Positions 18,303-28,167 of a stretch of 64,000 nt of DNA are shown one piece after another. Under the pieces are notes generated by a model. It saw nothing but the letters and a program-made list of their open reading frames with translations. It did not search any database and was not told the DNA's origin. How positions within the stretch are numbered: the stretch's first letter is position 1; each line of letters opens with the position of its first letter. Origin of the DNA: Candidatus Flexicrinis proximus (GTDB taxonomy: Bacteria; Chloroflexota; Anaerolineae; Aggregatilineales; Phototrophicaceae). The stretch spans positions 496,001 to 560,000 of the forward strand of contig JADJQF010000003.1 of the NCBI GenBank assembly GCA_016712885.1, given 5' to 3'. Made by a program: the position numbers and the translations under genes.

Positions 18303-18350
18303 ATCGCTATCGTAGCATCTCCGCCTGGAGTTTTCAGGTTTGAATTTCGA

Positions 18351-19382
18351 CTATTCGCGCCGAAGCACAAGGATATCTGGATGGAGACCGTTCAGATTAA
18401 CCGGAATTCTATCGTGAACCGTCCATGCTGACTGCGCCGCAATGACATCGCCAATCAGTCGTTTCTCGTGGGTTATCAGAGCAAAGCGCGCGCCGCGACA
18501 CGCCACACGAGCCGCTTCTTTCATCAGCGCCGGATAGAGCTTCTTGTTCACCTGATGGCTGCCAACCAGCTGGCCGAACGGGATATCCGCCAGCAAGACG
18601 TCGAAGGCTGATGAGGGCAGCGGCAGTTCCGTCACATCCCCACAGATCAGGCGCGCATCACTGAGCATGGCGGCTTCAAGGTGTTCGTTCGCAAGCTGCA
18701 GGACTCTACTGTCATTGTCAACGCCGATCAACAGCCTTGAGGAGGTACGGAATGCGCGCTCAATTACCAATGAACCTGACCCGCAGCAAAGGTTCAGTAC
18801 ACTGTCTCCCTCGGCGGGTGTGGTCATATCGGCCATTGCCGCTGCCACAGCCGCGTTGAGCGCGCCCTGGAAGTTGTGAATTCGCCAGGAACGAGTCGCA
18901 AGCGGGCGAGGCGTGAGCCGAATGAGAATGTCCCAGGAGTCCGATTCTTTCGTCCGCCGAACCCGAATGTGCAGATCTCCTTTCTCTGATGTCTCCTCCA
19001 GGCCCACCGCTAGCGCAAGTTCTCGTTTCACGCGCAGCATCACTGCCGAATCGGCCCCGGCTGCATCGAGACTGAGGGTCCTGAAACCGGCCTGTCCGCC
19101 AATAATCGATCGGATCGAGGAAACGATCCTTGTGAACACCTGATGTCCGAGAAACGCCTTGGGGCGGGGGACGTCAAGCCGCAACACCTGGTAGACCGCA
19201 GTGACGGTACGAGGACTCGCCAGGTCACTCATCGGCCCCGGATAGCTAAAGGGAACGCCGCCGCTTTGAGGGACGAAGAAATTGGCCCCAACCAGTCGGC
19301 GGCGCAGCTCACTTACGGCAAATCTCTCAAGTCCGGGAAGGACTTCGGCTTCAAACAGCACAGTATTGGTTGAGTTAGGCAT
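18351..19382 (-). CDS. THUMP-like/Trm14-type RNA methyltransferase
   Basis: A 343-residue SAM-dependent methyltransferase. Residues 1-160 look like a degenerate THUMP/ferredoxin-like RNA-binding region (EAEVLPGLERFAVSEL; VFTRIVSSIRSIIGG). The C-terminal Rossmann domain has motif I VLNLCCGSGSLVIE and the acidic loop GVDNDSRVLQLA. The catalytic NPPY-equivalent is ADIPFGQLVG, as in the RlmL/TrmN/Trm14 branch that makes m2G in RNA. The substrate, tRNA or rRNA, is not resolvable. The start is ATG at 19382; a GC-rich hairpin lies just upstream. Confidence 0.85.
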   Translation of the reverse strand: MPNSTNTVLFEAEVLPGLERFAVSELRRRLVGANFFVPQSGGVPFSYPGPMSDLASPRTVTAVYQVLRLDVPRPKAFLGHQVFTRIVSSIRSIIGGQAGFRTLSLDAAGADSAVMLRVKRELALAVGLEETSEKGDLHIRVRRTKESDSWDILIRLTPRPLATRSWRIHNFQGALNAAVAAAMADMTTPAEGDSVLNLCCGSGSLVIERAFRTSSRLLIGVDNDSRVLQLANEHLEAAMLSDARLICGDVTELPLPSSAFDVLLADIPFGQLVGSHQVNKKLYPALMKEAARVACRGARFALITHEKRLIGDVIAAQSAWTVHDRIPVNLNGLHPDILVLRRE

Positions 19383-19392
19383 GTAGGGATGA

Positions 19393-19425
19393 GGAGGGCA
19401 GCTCGATATGTTCTGGCTGCCCTCC
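19393..19425 (-). terminator. GC-rich hairpin after the PKD lipoprotein gene (possible terminator)
   Basis: Perfect 10-bp inverted repeat GGAGGGCAGC (19393-19402) / GCTGCCCTCC (19416-19425) with a 13-nt loop. It lies between the PKD gene stop and the methyltransferase start on the minus strand. There is no T tract, so intrinsic termination is uncertain. Confidence 0.45.
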
Positions 19426-19436
19426 TGTATCGTGCG

Positions 19437-22400
19437 CTAGAGCGCCCCTACAACCGCAAGGATCCGGCGCAGCACATCCAGAGCGTAGAAGTTGCGTGCA
19501 TTCTCGCCAAACCGTGAAATCTGATTGTCACCCAGGCGATCCGGACCAGCACCCGCAACGCTCAGGTCGTTTCCCGACATCCCCTCACTCAGGTCGTTAA
19601 CCATGCGCCAGACATTCAGCACTGGCACGTCGTTCGCGGCCGCTACTTCGATGACGATCTCGGCAAAGTCGCGGATCTGCGCCTCTTCGCCCGGGCGGGT
19701 GTAAGGGGTCAGCAGGACCGGGATACTTCCGCGATTGACCACGGTATCAACGATAGCCTGGAGAGCGCTTCGGAAGTCGTCAGGGTTGCTACCGTTCCGT
19801 GCGTCGCGATATCCGAGACTAATGACAGTAACGGCAGGATTGATCGCATCAAGCTCACAGGCCACTACTGTGTCACCGCAGCCGCCCGCGTCGTAAGCGA
19901 AGTTCGCCGCCAAGCCATCGGCAAAGACAGCCGAACCCACGCGTGAGAAGCTGTTCACACCTCCTGCGTCACCTGCAAGATAGAACTGAATAACACCTTC
20001 AACGTTCGATCCGCTGTCGCTGAGTTCGTAGATTCCGTCCCCGAACGGCACAAGGAACAATCCTGACGAAACGGAACGATCTCCGATGACCGCGAAGACA
20101 TTTGCGTTGTTTCCACCGCTATTGAAGATCCCGGACAACTGCCCAGCAAGGCCATTGATGTCAGGCATTACCGGCGTCGTGTCCGCGATACTGTCTTCCA
20201 CTGGCGCGGATTCGACCGCTACATCATACTCGGCAGACGACGAGCCAGCAGCATTCGATACAGTCAAGCGCGCGGTATAGGTACCAGCACTCCCGTAGCT
20301 ATAAACTGGATTGGCTTCAGCGCTAGTGCCACCATCGCCGAACTCCCACAGGTAATCGGTGATCTCACCTGAGGATGCGTCGGTAAAGGTCACTTCAAGC
20401 TCGTTGGCACTAAAGCTGAAATCTGCGACTGGGAGTTCTGGGAGCGATGACTTAACGATCACCTGCTGCGTAGTTGCGTTGGAGCCACCCGCATTGCTGA
20501 CCGACAGGGTCACATTGTACGCTCCGGCGGCAGGGTAGGTATGGAACGGGAACTGTTCGTTACTGAACTGACCGTCGCCAAAGTCCCATTGCCAGGCAGA
20601 GATACCACTGCCCGTCGATGTATCCGTAAATTGAACCTGTAGATCCGTCGCTGAGAAGGTGAACCCTGCAACCGGCGCTGTTGGCAGCGGCGCGTTGACG
20701 GTCACCTGCTGCGATGTTGCGTTCGAGCCACCCACATTGCTCACGGTCAGTGTTGCAGTGTAGGTTCCGGCGGCGGGGTAGGTGTGGAACGGGAACTGTT
20801 CGCCGCTGAACTGGCCATCGCCAAAGTCCCATGACCACGAGTCGATCTGGCCGCTCGACAGGTCACTGAACTGCACGTTGAGGTCGGTTGCCGAGAAGGT
20901 GAACCCTGCAACCGGCGCTGTTGGCAGCGGCGCGTTGACGGTCACCTGCTGTGATGTTGCGTTCGAGCCGCCCGTATTGCTCACGGTCAGTGTTGCAGTG
21001 TAGGTTCCGGCGGCGGGGTAAGTGTGGAACGGGAACTGTTCGCCGCTGAACTGGCCATCGCCAAAGTCCCATGACCACGAGTCGATCTGGCCGCTCGACA
21101 GGTCACTGAACTGCACGTTGAGATCGGTTGCCGAGAAGGTGAACCCTGCAACCGGCGCTGTTGGCAGCGGCGCGTTGACGGTCACCTGCTGTGATGTTGC
21201 GTTCGAGCCACCCGCATTGCTCACGGTCAGTGTTGCAGTGTAGGTTCCGGCGGCGGGGTAAGTGTGGAACGGGAACTGTTCGCCGCTGAACTGGCCATCG
21301 CCAAAGTCCCATGACCACGAGTCGATCTGGCCGCTCGACAGGTCACTGAACTGCACGTTGAGATCGGTTGCCGAGAAGGTGAACCCTGCAACTGGCGCTG
21401 TTGGCAGCGGCGCGCTCACGGTCACCTGCTGTGACGTGGCATTCGAGCCGCCCGTATTGCTCACGGTCAGTGTTGCAGTGTAGGTTCCGGCGGCAGGGTA
21501 GGTGTGTGCTGGGCTCTGCTGCGTGCTGGTAGTCCCGTCACCGAAATCCCATGCGTACGAGTCGATCAAGCCGCTGGAGAGGTCACTGAACTGGACATCC
21601 AGGTTATTGACCGTGAACGTAAACGCAGAGACTGGCGCATCCGGAAGCGGCGCATTCACTGTAACGTCTTCGCCGCGTCGATCACTTCCCCCGGCGTTTT
21701 CAACAACCAGACGGACGCGATATGTGCCGCCTGCCGCGTAGTCATGGCTCGGGTTCTGTTCTGTACTGCTCGTCCCATCACCAAAATCCCAGGTCCAAGC
21801 CGTGATGGCTTCGCCAATAGACTCATCAGTGAATTGAACGCTCAGGTTGTTAACGATGAACGAGAATCGCGAGGTAGGTGGCGGCGGAAGTGCAGGTGCA
21901 ACGGTGACAGGTTGGCTGGTTGTCGCTGACGACGTGACATTTGTCACCGTAAGGCTCACGACATATGTCCCGCCTACGCCGTAGCTGTGCGCAGGATTTT
22001 GCGTGTCGCTGGATGTGCCATCGCCGAAATCCCAGAACCAGGACGTTATGCCTGTGCCCTGCGATGTGTCTGTGAATTGGACATTCAGATTGTCGACTGC
22101 AATTGTGAATGAGGCAACCGGAGCATCCGGCAGCGCTTCAACAGTCACTTCCTGGCTGGACTGATTGCTTCCCCCAGCATTGGCGACGGTCAGGCGGACG
22201 CTATATGTACCACCAGACGGGAAGGTATGCGATGGACTGGGATTAGAACTACTTGTGCCATCGTCAAATTCCCAGAACCACGAGTCGATCTGGCCTGTTG
22301 ATGTGTCAGTAAATTGCGCGTCCAGGTTGTTGACCGCGAAAGCAAACGAAGCGACTGGCGCGGGCGGCGGCGGCGCCGAAACCGTTACATCTTGTGTGAT

Positions 22401-24719
22401 TTCGGTAGAACCCCCGATATTCTCTACGATCAGGCGGACACTGTATGTTCCAGCGACCGCATAGTCATGCGACGGATTCGCTTCGTTACTTGCAGCGCCG
22501 TCTCCGAAGTCCCATGTCCAGGTTACGACGTCACCGATGGACGCATCTTTGAAGTCTGCCCGCAGGCCGTCAATCGTCACAGTGAAATTGGCAATCGGGG
22601 CATCAGGTAGCGGTTCAGACACAGAAACGTCCTGCGCCACACTGCTGGTGACGCCATCGGTTCCAGTTACGAGCAGGGAGACTGCGTATGTTCCACCTGC
22701 CGCAAAAGTATGCGTTGGGTTCTGATCGGTCGAAGTGGTTCCGTCACCGAAGTTCCAGGCCCACGAGACAATTTGCCCAGTCGAGCGATCCTGGAAGGCT
22801 ACTCCAAGACCCGGCGGATCGGTGAGCGTGCCATATTCGAAGGCGGCTTGTACCCTATCAGTTACAGTGATGGTGCCAGTCTTGGTGCTGGTTGGACCAC
22901 CCGGGCCACTGACAGAAAGCGTGACTGTATATGTGCCGTTCTGTTCGAAACGATGCACCACTGCTGACTCGTTCGTTTGCTGAGTCTGGCCGTCCCCGAA
23001 ATTCCAGTTCGACGTGATCTGATCGCCTGAAGACAGGTTCGTGAATTGCACGTCAAGCGGCGCAGAGCCTTCTGTAGGAACAGCACTGAAATCCGCAACC
23101 GGGGGCGCAAGAGGCTGAGTCACGCTGACTTCGACTTCTGCAATGTCCTGCAGCCCGTTTTGACCCAATGCCGTGAGGACTACGCGGTAGGTACCAGGCA
23201 GAGCAAAGGTATGCGTTGGTGACTGTGATGTGTCTGTTGCGGTGCCGTCGCCAAAGCTCCAGCGATAGCCAGTAACATCTCCTGTTGTCGTGTTCGTGAA
23301 CCTAACGACCAGTGCGGCATCGCCAGATGTCGGGTTGGCGGTAAATGAGGCATTCGGAGCCTCAGGTGCGCGGTTAACTGTAACCGTGCCCACCTGACTG
23401 GCCGTACCGCCTGGGCCGCTTACCGTAAGTCTCACGGAATAGCTGCCAGGACTTGCGAACTGATGAATCGGGTTCTGATCAGTACTCGTCGTCCCATCGC
23501 CAAATTCCCACAGGCGCGAGGTTACCTGCCCGGTCGACGTATCGGTAAACTGAATACCCAACGGTGCATTTCCACCCGTATTCAGTGGTGTGAAATTGGC
23601 GACTGGGGGATTTACCTGCGGGTTGCTGACCGTGACGACGCTGAATGCGCGCCCCGTACCGCCCGGGCCCCGGACACGCAGGGAGATATTGTATGTACCC
23701 TGAACGGTAAATACATGCCGCGGACTGCGTTCATTTGACGTCGTACCATCGCCAAAATCCCAGCGATAGTCGGTGATATTTCCTGTCGAGCGGTCTGTGA
23801 ACTGCACCGAGAGCGGGGACGGCCCGCTCGCGACATTTTGATCGTATAGAGCCACCGGCGGGTTAACATTTACAGTGACGATCTGCGAAACGTTTGACTG
23901 ACCGCCCGGGCCAACGACCGTCAACTTGACTTCAAATTCGCCCGCCGAACGGAACACATGGACAGGGTTGATCTCTGCGCTGCTGCTGCCATCGCCAAAG
24001 TTCCAGCCGTAACCGCTCACCTGGCCGGTTGACCGATTGGTGAATCTCACGACAAGTGGGGCCTCGCCACTAGTGCGATCTTGAGAGAAGGCTGCAATCG
24101 GGCGCGGGATCGAATTTGTCGGGGTAGGGACAGCGGTCGGCGCGGAGTTCTGAACTCGGATGTTGTTGACGACTGTCTGTGGATTGCTACCGTCGCGCAA
24201 GTAGACGCGAAGGCGAAGCTGATACAATCCGTCTGGGATTGTGTTCGTCGACCAGATCCCCAGTACACCGTTCAACACAGTGCTCTGACGCGGGGCGCCT
24301 ATGGTGTACCACAGGTTATTGAAGTTCGGCTCCGGCCCATATTCCAGCTGGTATTGGAGGAAATTTGGATGGATGGCCGATCCCAAAACCTGAACGTTAT
24401 TTGATACAACATTTCCCGAAATTGGGGATAGAATTACGATACTGATAGTGGACGGCGTTACTGAAGGGATGACTCCCAGCGCTGTCGGAGGGATAAAGGC
24501 AATCGAAGTTGGGAACACACCTGGGGTAAGAATTGGAAGCGTTGTTACCTGCACGCCTGTTGGTACCCCTAAGGTCGACGGTTGAGACAGGGTAGGTGTG
24601 CTCGTAGGAACGTTAGTGAGTGTTATTTCCTGTTCCGGCTCGCCCGAAAGGTTACACGACGCGAGCATAAGGCTGGTCAACAAGAGTAAGGTGAACAACA
24701 CCAACCTTCGGCTAGCCAT
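19437..24719 (-). CDS. Giant lipoprotein with about 16 PKD domains and a C-terminal SGNH-like domain
   Basis: A 1760-residue secreted protein. The lipobox is LMLASC (Cys22), followed by a Thr/Pro-rich linker and an Ig-like segment to about residue 200. Sixteen PKD repeats follow, each with the W-x-F-G-D-G core (one reads FDDG), giving a long stalk on the cell surface. The last ~245 residues resemble an SGNH/GDSL hydrolase: VFAVIGDRSVSSG (block I), VISLGYRDARNG (block III position), and a terminal PDRLGD...RFGENARNF where the usual DxxH histidine is absent. Activity is therefore doubtful. ATG 24719 has AGGAGG 6 bp upstream. Monocistronic, divergent from the kinase gene. Presumed role: adhesion or cell-wall/glycan contact (inference). 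Confidence 0.9.
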   Translation of the reverse strand: MASRRLVLFTLLLLTSLMLASCNLSGEPEQEITLTNVPTSTPTLSQPSTLGVPTGVQVTTLPILTPGVFPTSIAFIPPTALGVIPSVTPSTISIVILSPISGNVVSNNVQVLGSAIHPNFLQYQLEYGPEPNFNNLWYTIGAPRQSTVLNGVLGIWSTNTIPDGLYQLRLRVYLRDGSNPQTVVNNIRVQNSAPTAVPTPTNSIPRPIAAFSQDRTSGEAPLVVRFTNRSTGQVSGYGWNFGDGSSSAEINPVHVFRSAGEFEVKLTVVGPGGQSNVSQIVTVNVNPPVALYDQNVASGPSPLSVQFTDRSTGNITDYRWDFGDGTTSNERSPRHVFTVQGTYNISLRVRGPGGTGRAFSVVTVSNPQVNPPVANFTPLNTGGNAPLGIQFTDTSTGQVTSRLWEFGDGTTSTDQNPIHQFASPGSYSVRLTVSGPGGTASQVGTVTVNRAPEAPNASFTANPTSGDAALVVRFTNTTTGDVTGYRWSFGDGTATDTSQSPTHTFALPGTYRVVLTALGQNGLQDIAEVEVSVTQPLAPPVADFSAVPTEGSAPLDVQFTNLSSGDQITSNWNFGDGQTQQTNESAVVHRFEQNGTYTVTLSVSGPGGPTSTKTGTITVTDRVQAAFEYGTLTDPPGLGVAFQDRSTGQIVSWAWNFGDGTTSTDQNPTHTFAAGGTYAVSLLVTGTDGVTSSVAQDVSVSEPLPDAPIANFTVTIDGLRADFKDASIGDVVTWTWDFGDGAASNEANPSHDYAVAGTYSVRLIVENIGGSTEITQDVTVSAPPPPAPVASFAFAVNNLDAQFTDTSTGQIDSWFWEFDDGTSSSNPSPSHTFPSGGTYSVRLTVANAGGSNQSSQEVTVEALPDAPVASFTIAVDNLNVQFTDTSQGTGITSWFWDFGDGTSSDTQNPAHSYGVGGTYVVSLTVTNVTSSATTSQPVTVAPALPPPPTSRFSFIVNNLSVQFTDESIGEAITAWTWDFGDGTSSTEQNPSHDYAAGGTYRVRLVVENAGGSDRRGEDVTVNAPLPDAPVSAFTFTVNNLDVQFSDLSSGLIDSYAWDFGDGTTSTQQSPAHTYPAAGTYTATLTVSNTGGSNATSQQVTVSAPLPTAPVAGFTFSATDLNVQFSDLSSGQIDSWSWDFGDGQFSGEQFPFHTYPAAGTYTATLTVSNAGGSNATSQQVTVNAPLPTAPVAGFTFSATDLNVQFSDLSSGQIDSWSWDFGDGQFSGEQFPFHTYPAAGTYTATLTVSNTGGSNATSQQVTVNAPLPTAPVAGFTFSATDLNVQFSDLSSGQIDSWSWDFGDGQFSGEQFPFHTYPAAGTYTATLTVSNVGGSNATSQQVTVNAPLPTAPVAGFTFSATDLQVQFTDTSTGSGISAWQWDFGDGQFSNEQFPFHTYPAAGAYNVTLSVSNAGGSNATTQQVIVKSSLPELPVADFSFSANELEVTFTDASSGEITDYLWEFGDGGTSAEANPVYSYGSAGTYTARLTVSNAAGSSSAEYDVAVESAPVEDSIADTTPVMPDINGLAGQLSGIFNSGGNNANVFAVIGDRSVSSGLFLVPFGDGIYELSDSGSNVEGVIQFYLAGDAGGVNSFSRVGSAVFADGLAANFAYDAGGCGDTVVACELDAINPAVTVISLGYRDARNGSNPDDFRSALQAIVDTVVNRGSIPVLLTPYTRPGEEAQIRDFAEIVIEVAAANDVPVLNVWRMVNDLSEGMSGNDLSVAGAGPDRLGDNQISRFGENARNFYALDVLRRILAVVGAL
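20653..21506. repeat. Near-identical 240-bp tandem DNA repeats encoding PKD domains
   Basis: About 3.6 copies of a 240-bp unit (exactly 80 codons, one PKD domain). Lines starting at 20641, 20881, 21121 and 21361 differ at only a few bases over most of their length, whereas flanking PKD domains differ much more. The repeats lie inside the large lipoprotein gene and keep its frame. Confidence 0.95.
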
Positions 24720-24839
24720 GGTAATCCTCCTAACATCGATACGCGAGATTCATACTACATCTAATCATACCGCAATGCGCTGGCCCAACACGACACTCGG
24801 CTGACGGTTCGCCTATGATTAGGGCATGCTTCGGGTTCT

Positions 24840-24869
24840 TTGACGAGACGAAGTCCTGTTGATTATGAT
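24840..24869 (+). promoter_or_regulatory. Probable promoter of the two-component locus
   Basis: TTGACG (24840-24845) and TATGAT (24864-24869), 18-bp spacer. The start of transcription would fall near 24876, about 50 bp before the chosen kinase start. Confidence 0.6.
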
Positions 24870-24923
24870 TAGTATGTGTCGGCACCTTCTCGTAGCTGCC
24901 GAATCTACCAATGGAATGACCTG

Positions 24924-27305
24924 ATGCGGATGAGCAATTTCAGATCGGCAGCGCGTGTAATCGTTGCGCTTATGGCGGCGTTGTCTGTGGGAATGCTGTT
25001 CGCCGCAGTTCAGAGCTTCAATTCGACAGCGACAAGCACGGGGCTCTCTTCGCTGGCGCTCTACAGTGCAATCACCCTGGTCATCTCCGGTGTTCTGTTT
25101 GTCTGGCTCGTATTAATTGACCTGCGGATCGCATTTCAACGTGTCCACCACGACGCCGACGTTCAAAAGTCGATGTCGGCCGTCAACCATTCGCTTGTGG
25201 AGCGGCAGAACGCCCAGATTGAGCAGCTCGCGCTCTTGAATCAGGTTGTGGCTACACTCAGCGGCACGCTATCGCCAGACACCCTCGTCGATCACATCAT
25301 CTCATGCGCATCAGTACTGACTGACGCTACTGGTTACACCATGTATATCAACTGGAGTGACCGCTTCGAGCTTGTTCGCAGTGTCGGACTGCAGGGGGTC
25401 CAAATTTCGGCGGTCACCGACCCGTTACTTGTCCAGGTCGCCAACATCGACAAGCAGGAACAGTCCATGCTTGTGATTTCAGACCTTGCGACAGACCCAC
25501 GCGCCTCGATCTTGCGCGCTAGCAGCGTCCAGAGTCACTTCTCATCGGTAATCGAGCTTCCCCTTACCGCTGGAGGAGAACTGCTAGGGATGATGGGCCT
25601 GTATTACCCGCGACGTGTTGCACCGGACGACGCGGGCCTTGAGTTCTTGAAGACGTTTACCACTCAGTCAGCTCAGGCGCTCTATAACGCTCGTCAGTAT
25701 GTCGCTGCGAATGAGGCGTTTCAGCGCAATGCAGAGCGTCTGATGACGCTCGCAGTTTTGAGTCGGTCGCTCTCTTCGTCGGTCGACGTCAACAGCATGT
25801 GCGGCCAGGTACTCGACGAAATGATGGTCGCTACTGGTGCGGGAACCGGTCTCCTTGTACTTCTGGATGACTTCGCCTCCACACCGCAGATCGGGGCAAT
25901 TCGCGGGCTCCCAGACGATCGTGAGCAGTATGCCGAAGTAATGGTCGCACTTCAAAGGATCGATCCGGCAAGCGGTGCCTATGTTGTCCGCCGTGACACC
26001 CACTCTATAGGATTGCCGCCATTCCTGACCGAGAACGCACAGTCAATGCTGATTGTGCCTATGATTCAGTCGAGTTTCCTGTTCGGCGCGATCTGGCTGG
26101 AGAGCGTCTCGACAGATGTTTTCGACTCGGAAGATATTCGATTTGTCGAACAGATCAGCAATCAGGCGGTCATAGCCCTCGAGAACGCCCGGCTGTTCCA
26201 GCGGCTGGAAGGTGACCGCGAACGGTTGGCGAGATTGCTGGACACAATGGTCGAAGGCATTATGATGATTGACCGCCAGGGCGACGTTGTACTCGCTAAT
26301 CCGCGGATGACAATTGTTGAACTGCCTGCCGATAACCTGTTGAATACGAATTTCCTGGCGCTGCTTGAGGATACGCGTCTCAATTTCGCCGAAAGAGTAG
26401 GTTTTGCGTCTCAGGAAGAAGCGGCCGACTTTGTAATTCACATGGAAGATCATCTCAACGAGCCTGAAGTCAAATCATATACGCTTGAAAATGGCAGTGC
26501 TGATCGCTACGTCGAGAGAAAGATCGTGCCCGTTTCGAGCGGAGACAAAGTACTTGGCCTCATGCTGGTCTTTTACGACAGAAGCGACCAGAAAGAACTT
26601 GAACGTTCGCGCGAAGAACTCACGAATATGATCGTGCACGATCTTCGCAGCCCATTAACCGCTGTGACGACCAGTCTGCGACTGCTACATGACATGATTC
26701 CACACAACAGTCCATACTGGCCTGTCGTCGAATCGACGACTGAGGTCAGCCGGCGAGCTGTCAAGAAGATCCTGAATCGCGTTAACTCCCTGCTAGACAT
26801 CGCTAAACTGCAAACCGGCGGGCTTTCGGTTACTCGCGAATCGATACCCTTTAAGCGGCTGATCGACGCCGTGGTTGAAGAACTGCAACCGCTTGCCCGC
26901 GAAATGCAGATTGAACTCGTCATAACGGGAGATGGTGAATCGCCCACGCTCTCGGTTGATATCGATAAGACTGAGCGCGTACTGCTTAACTTCGTGGACA
27001 ATGCGCTGAAGTACAGCCCGATGAATACCAGGGTGACGATTCGGTATTACAAGCCAGAAGTAACCGAAGGAGGGACGTTCGTTCGGGTCGATGTCTGCGA
27101 CCAGGGGCCGGGCATTCCAAATGAGTATAAGGCGCGGCTGTTTGACAGCTTCGTGCAGGTACAGGGGCGCCGGAGCAGTCGTGGCGGGGTAGGGTTGGGG
27201 CTGACTTTTGCGAAACTGACGGTTGAGGCCCATGGCGGACGCGTGTGGATCGAAGACAATCAGGGAGGGGGCAGTGTTTTTGCGTTCACCCTCCCGGTCG
27301 TCTAG
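24924..27305 (+). CDS. Membrane sensor histidine kinase (GAF-GAF-PAS-HisKA-HATPase)
   Basis: About 793 residues. Two N-terminal membrane helices (residues about 9-60) are followed by a short coiled linker and two GAF-like domains (about 95-240 and 265-420). A PAS-like segment comes next (DTMVEGIMMIDRQGDVVLANP), then HisKA with phospho-His in NMIVHDLRSPLTAV (about residue 571). The HATPase has LNFVDNALKYSP, DQGPGIP and GGVGLGLTFAK. It would autophosphorylate and pass phosphate to the OmpR-type regulator encoded 120 bp downstream. The ORF opens at GTG 24876, which coincides with the predicted transcription start; ATG 24924 is preferred. The signal sensed is unknown. Confidence 0.92.
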   Translation: MRMSNFRSAARVIVALMAALSVGMLFAAVQSFNSTATSTGLSSLALYSAITLVISGVLFVWLVLIDLRIAFQRVHHDADVQKSMSAVNHSLVERQNAQIEQLALLNQVVATLSGTLSPDTLVDHIISCASVLTDATGYTMYINWSDRFELVRSVGLQGVQISAVTDPLLVQVANIDKQEQSMLVISDLATDPRASILRASSVQSHFSSVIELPLTAGGELLGMMGLYYPRRVAPDDAGLEFLKTFTTQSAQALYNARQYVAANEAFQRNAERLMTLAVLSRSLSSSVDVNSMCGQVLDEMMVATGAGTGLLVLLDDFASTPQIGAIRGLPDDREQYAEVMVALQRIDPASGAYVVRRDTHSIGLPPFLTENAQSMLIVPMIQSSFLFGAIWLESVSTDVFDSEDIRFVEQISNQAVIALENARLFQRLEGDRERLARLLDTMVEGIMMIDRQGDVVLANPRMTIVELPADNLLNTNFLALLEDTRLNFAERVGFASQEEAADFVIHMEDHLNEPEVKSYTLENGSADRYVERKIVPVSSGDKVLGLMLVFYDRSDQKELERSREELTNMIVHDLRSPLTAVTTSLRLLHDMIPHNSPYWPVVESTTEVSRRAVKKILNRVNSLLDIAKLQTGGLSVTRESIPFKRLIDAVVEELQPLAREMQIELVITGDGESPTLSVDIDKTERVLLNFVDNALKYSPMNTRVTIRYYKPEVTEGGTFVRVDVCDQGPGIPNEYKARLFDSFVQVQGRRSSRGGVGLGLTFAKLTVEAHGGRVWIEDNQGGGSVFAFTLPVV

Positions 27306-27425
27306 TACTTACACAGCATGGCACCTTTGTGTGGAATTGTTATGTTTTGTTCGGGGCAACTCGCAAGCGGGACAAAAACCGTTAAACTGTACGGAAATAC
27401 ACGCTAACCAACGGGTGGCTGTGAA

Positions 27426-28109
27426 ATGAAGGTCTTGATCGTAGACGATGAACAGGTGATCGGCGATGCGCTTGCCAGCAGGCTGCGCTCTGATCATATC
27501 GAGGTGTTGACCCGCACCAACGGGCGTGACGCCCTAAAGGCTTTCGAAATCTGGGCCCCTGATGTTGTTGTGCTTGACATTGTGATGCCAGGCGAATTCG
27601 ACGGGCTGGAGGTCTGCCGGCGAATCCGAGATGTCTCAGACGTGCCGGTGATGATGATGTCGGCGCAGGCTATTACGGAAAACGATATTGTCGAGGGGCT
27701 GACAGCAGGCGCGGACGAGTATCTCGTCAAACCGGTCAGGCTCAATGAGTTTGCGGCTCGTGTTCAGGCCATGCTTAGGCGTGCCGCCCCGACGACCGCC
27801 GATTACGACGATGGGTACCTAAGTATTGATCCGCAGCGCCGGCATGTCCGGGTTCAGGGCAAACGAGTTCACCTGACCCCGACCGAGTTTAAGCTTCTTA
27901 TTGTTCTTCTGGAGAATTCTGGTCGGGTCGTTCACCAGCGCGATCTTCTGGAACAGGTCTGGGGACATGAATATGTGGACGACCAGTACTATCCGCGCGT
28001 CTACATCAGCCAACTGCGCCGTAAGGTCGAGCCGGACGCCAGTCGGCCAATCTATATCCTGACTGAGCATAGAATTGGTTACCGATTTGAGAAGCAGACT
28101 CCCAAATAG
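27426..28109 (+). CDS. OmpR/PhoB-family response regulator
   Basis: A 227-residue regulator. The N-terminal receiver has the acidic pair DDEQ, phospho-acceptor Asp in VVVLDIVMPGEFDG (about residue 53), and the conserved Lys in YLVKPVRL. The C-terminal winged helix starts near residue 130, with TPTEFKLLIVLLEN and the terminal YISQLRRKVEPD...IGYRF typical of the family. It binds DNA on phosphorylation. It sits between two histidine kinase genes on the same strand, so either or both may be partners. Confidence 0.95.
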   Translation: MKVLIVDDEQVIGDALASRLRSDHIEVLTRTNGRDALKAFEIWAPDVVVLDIVMPGEFDGLEVCRRIRDVSDVPVMMMSAQAITENDIVEGLTAGADEYLVKPVRLNEFAARVQAMLRRAAPTTADYDDGYLSIDPQRRHVRVQGKRVHLTPTEFKLLIVLLENSGRVVHQRDLLEQVWGHEYVDDQYYPRVYISQLRRKVEPDASRPIYILTEHRIGYRFEKQTPK

Positions 28110-28167
28110 GAATTCAGAGTATTGATCCCCGCGTCGTCTCCTACAGCACGCCAAGCGTAGCTCCCGT

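Noticed and set aside
20653..21506. Regular repeats that might be a CRISPR array
   Set aside because: The period is 240 bp with no short spacer-repeat structure, and all units translate in frame as PKD domains of one gene.
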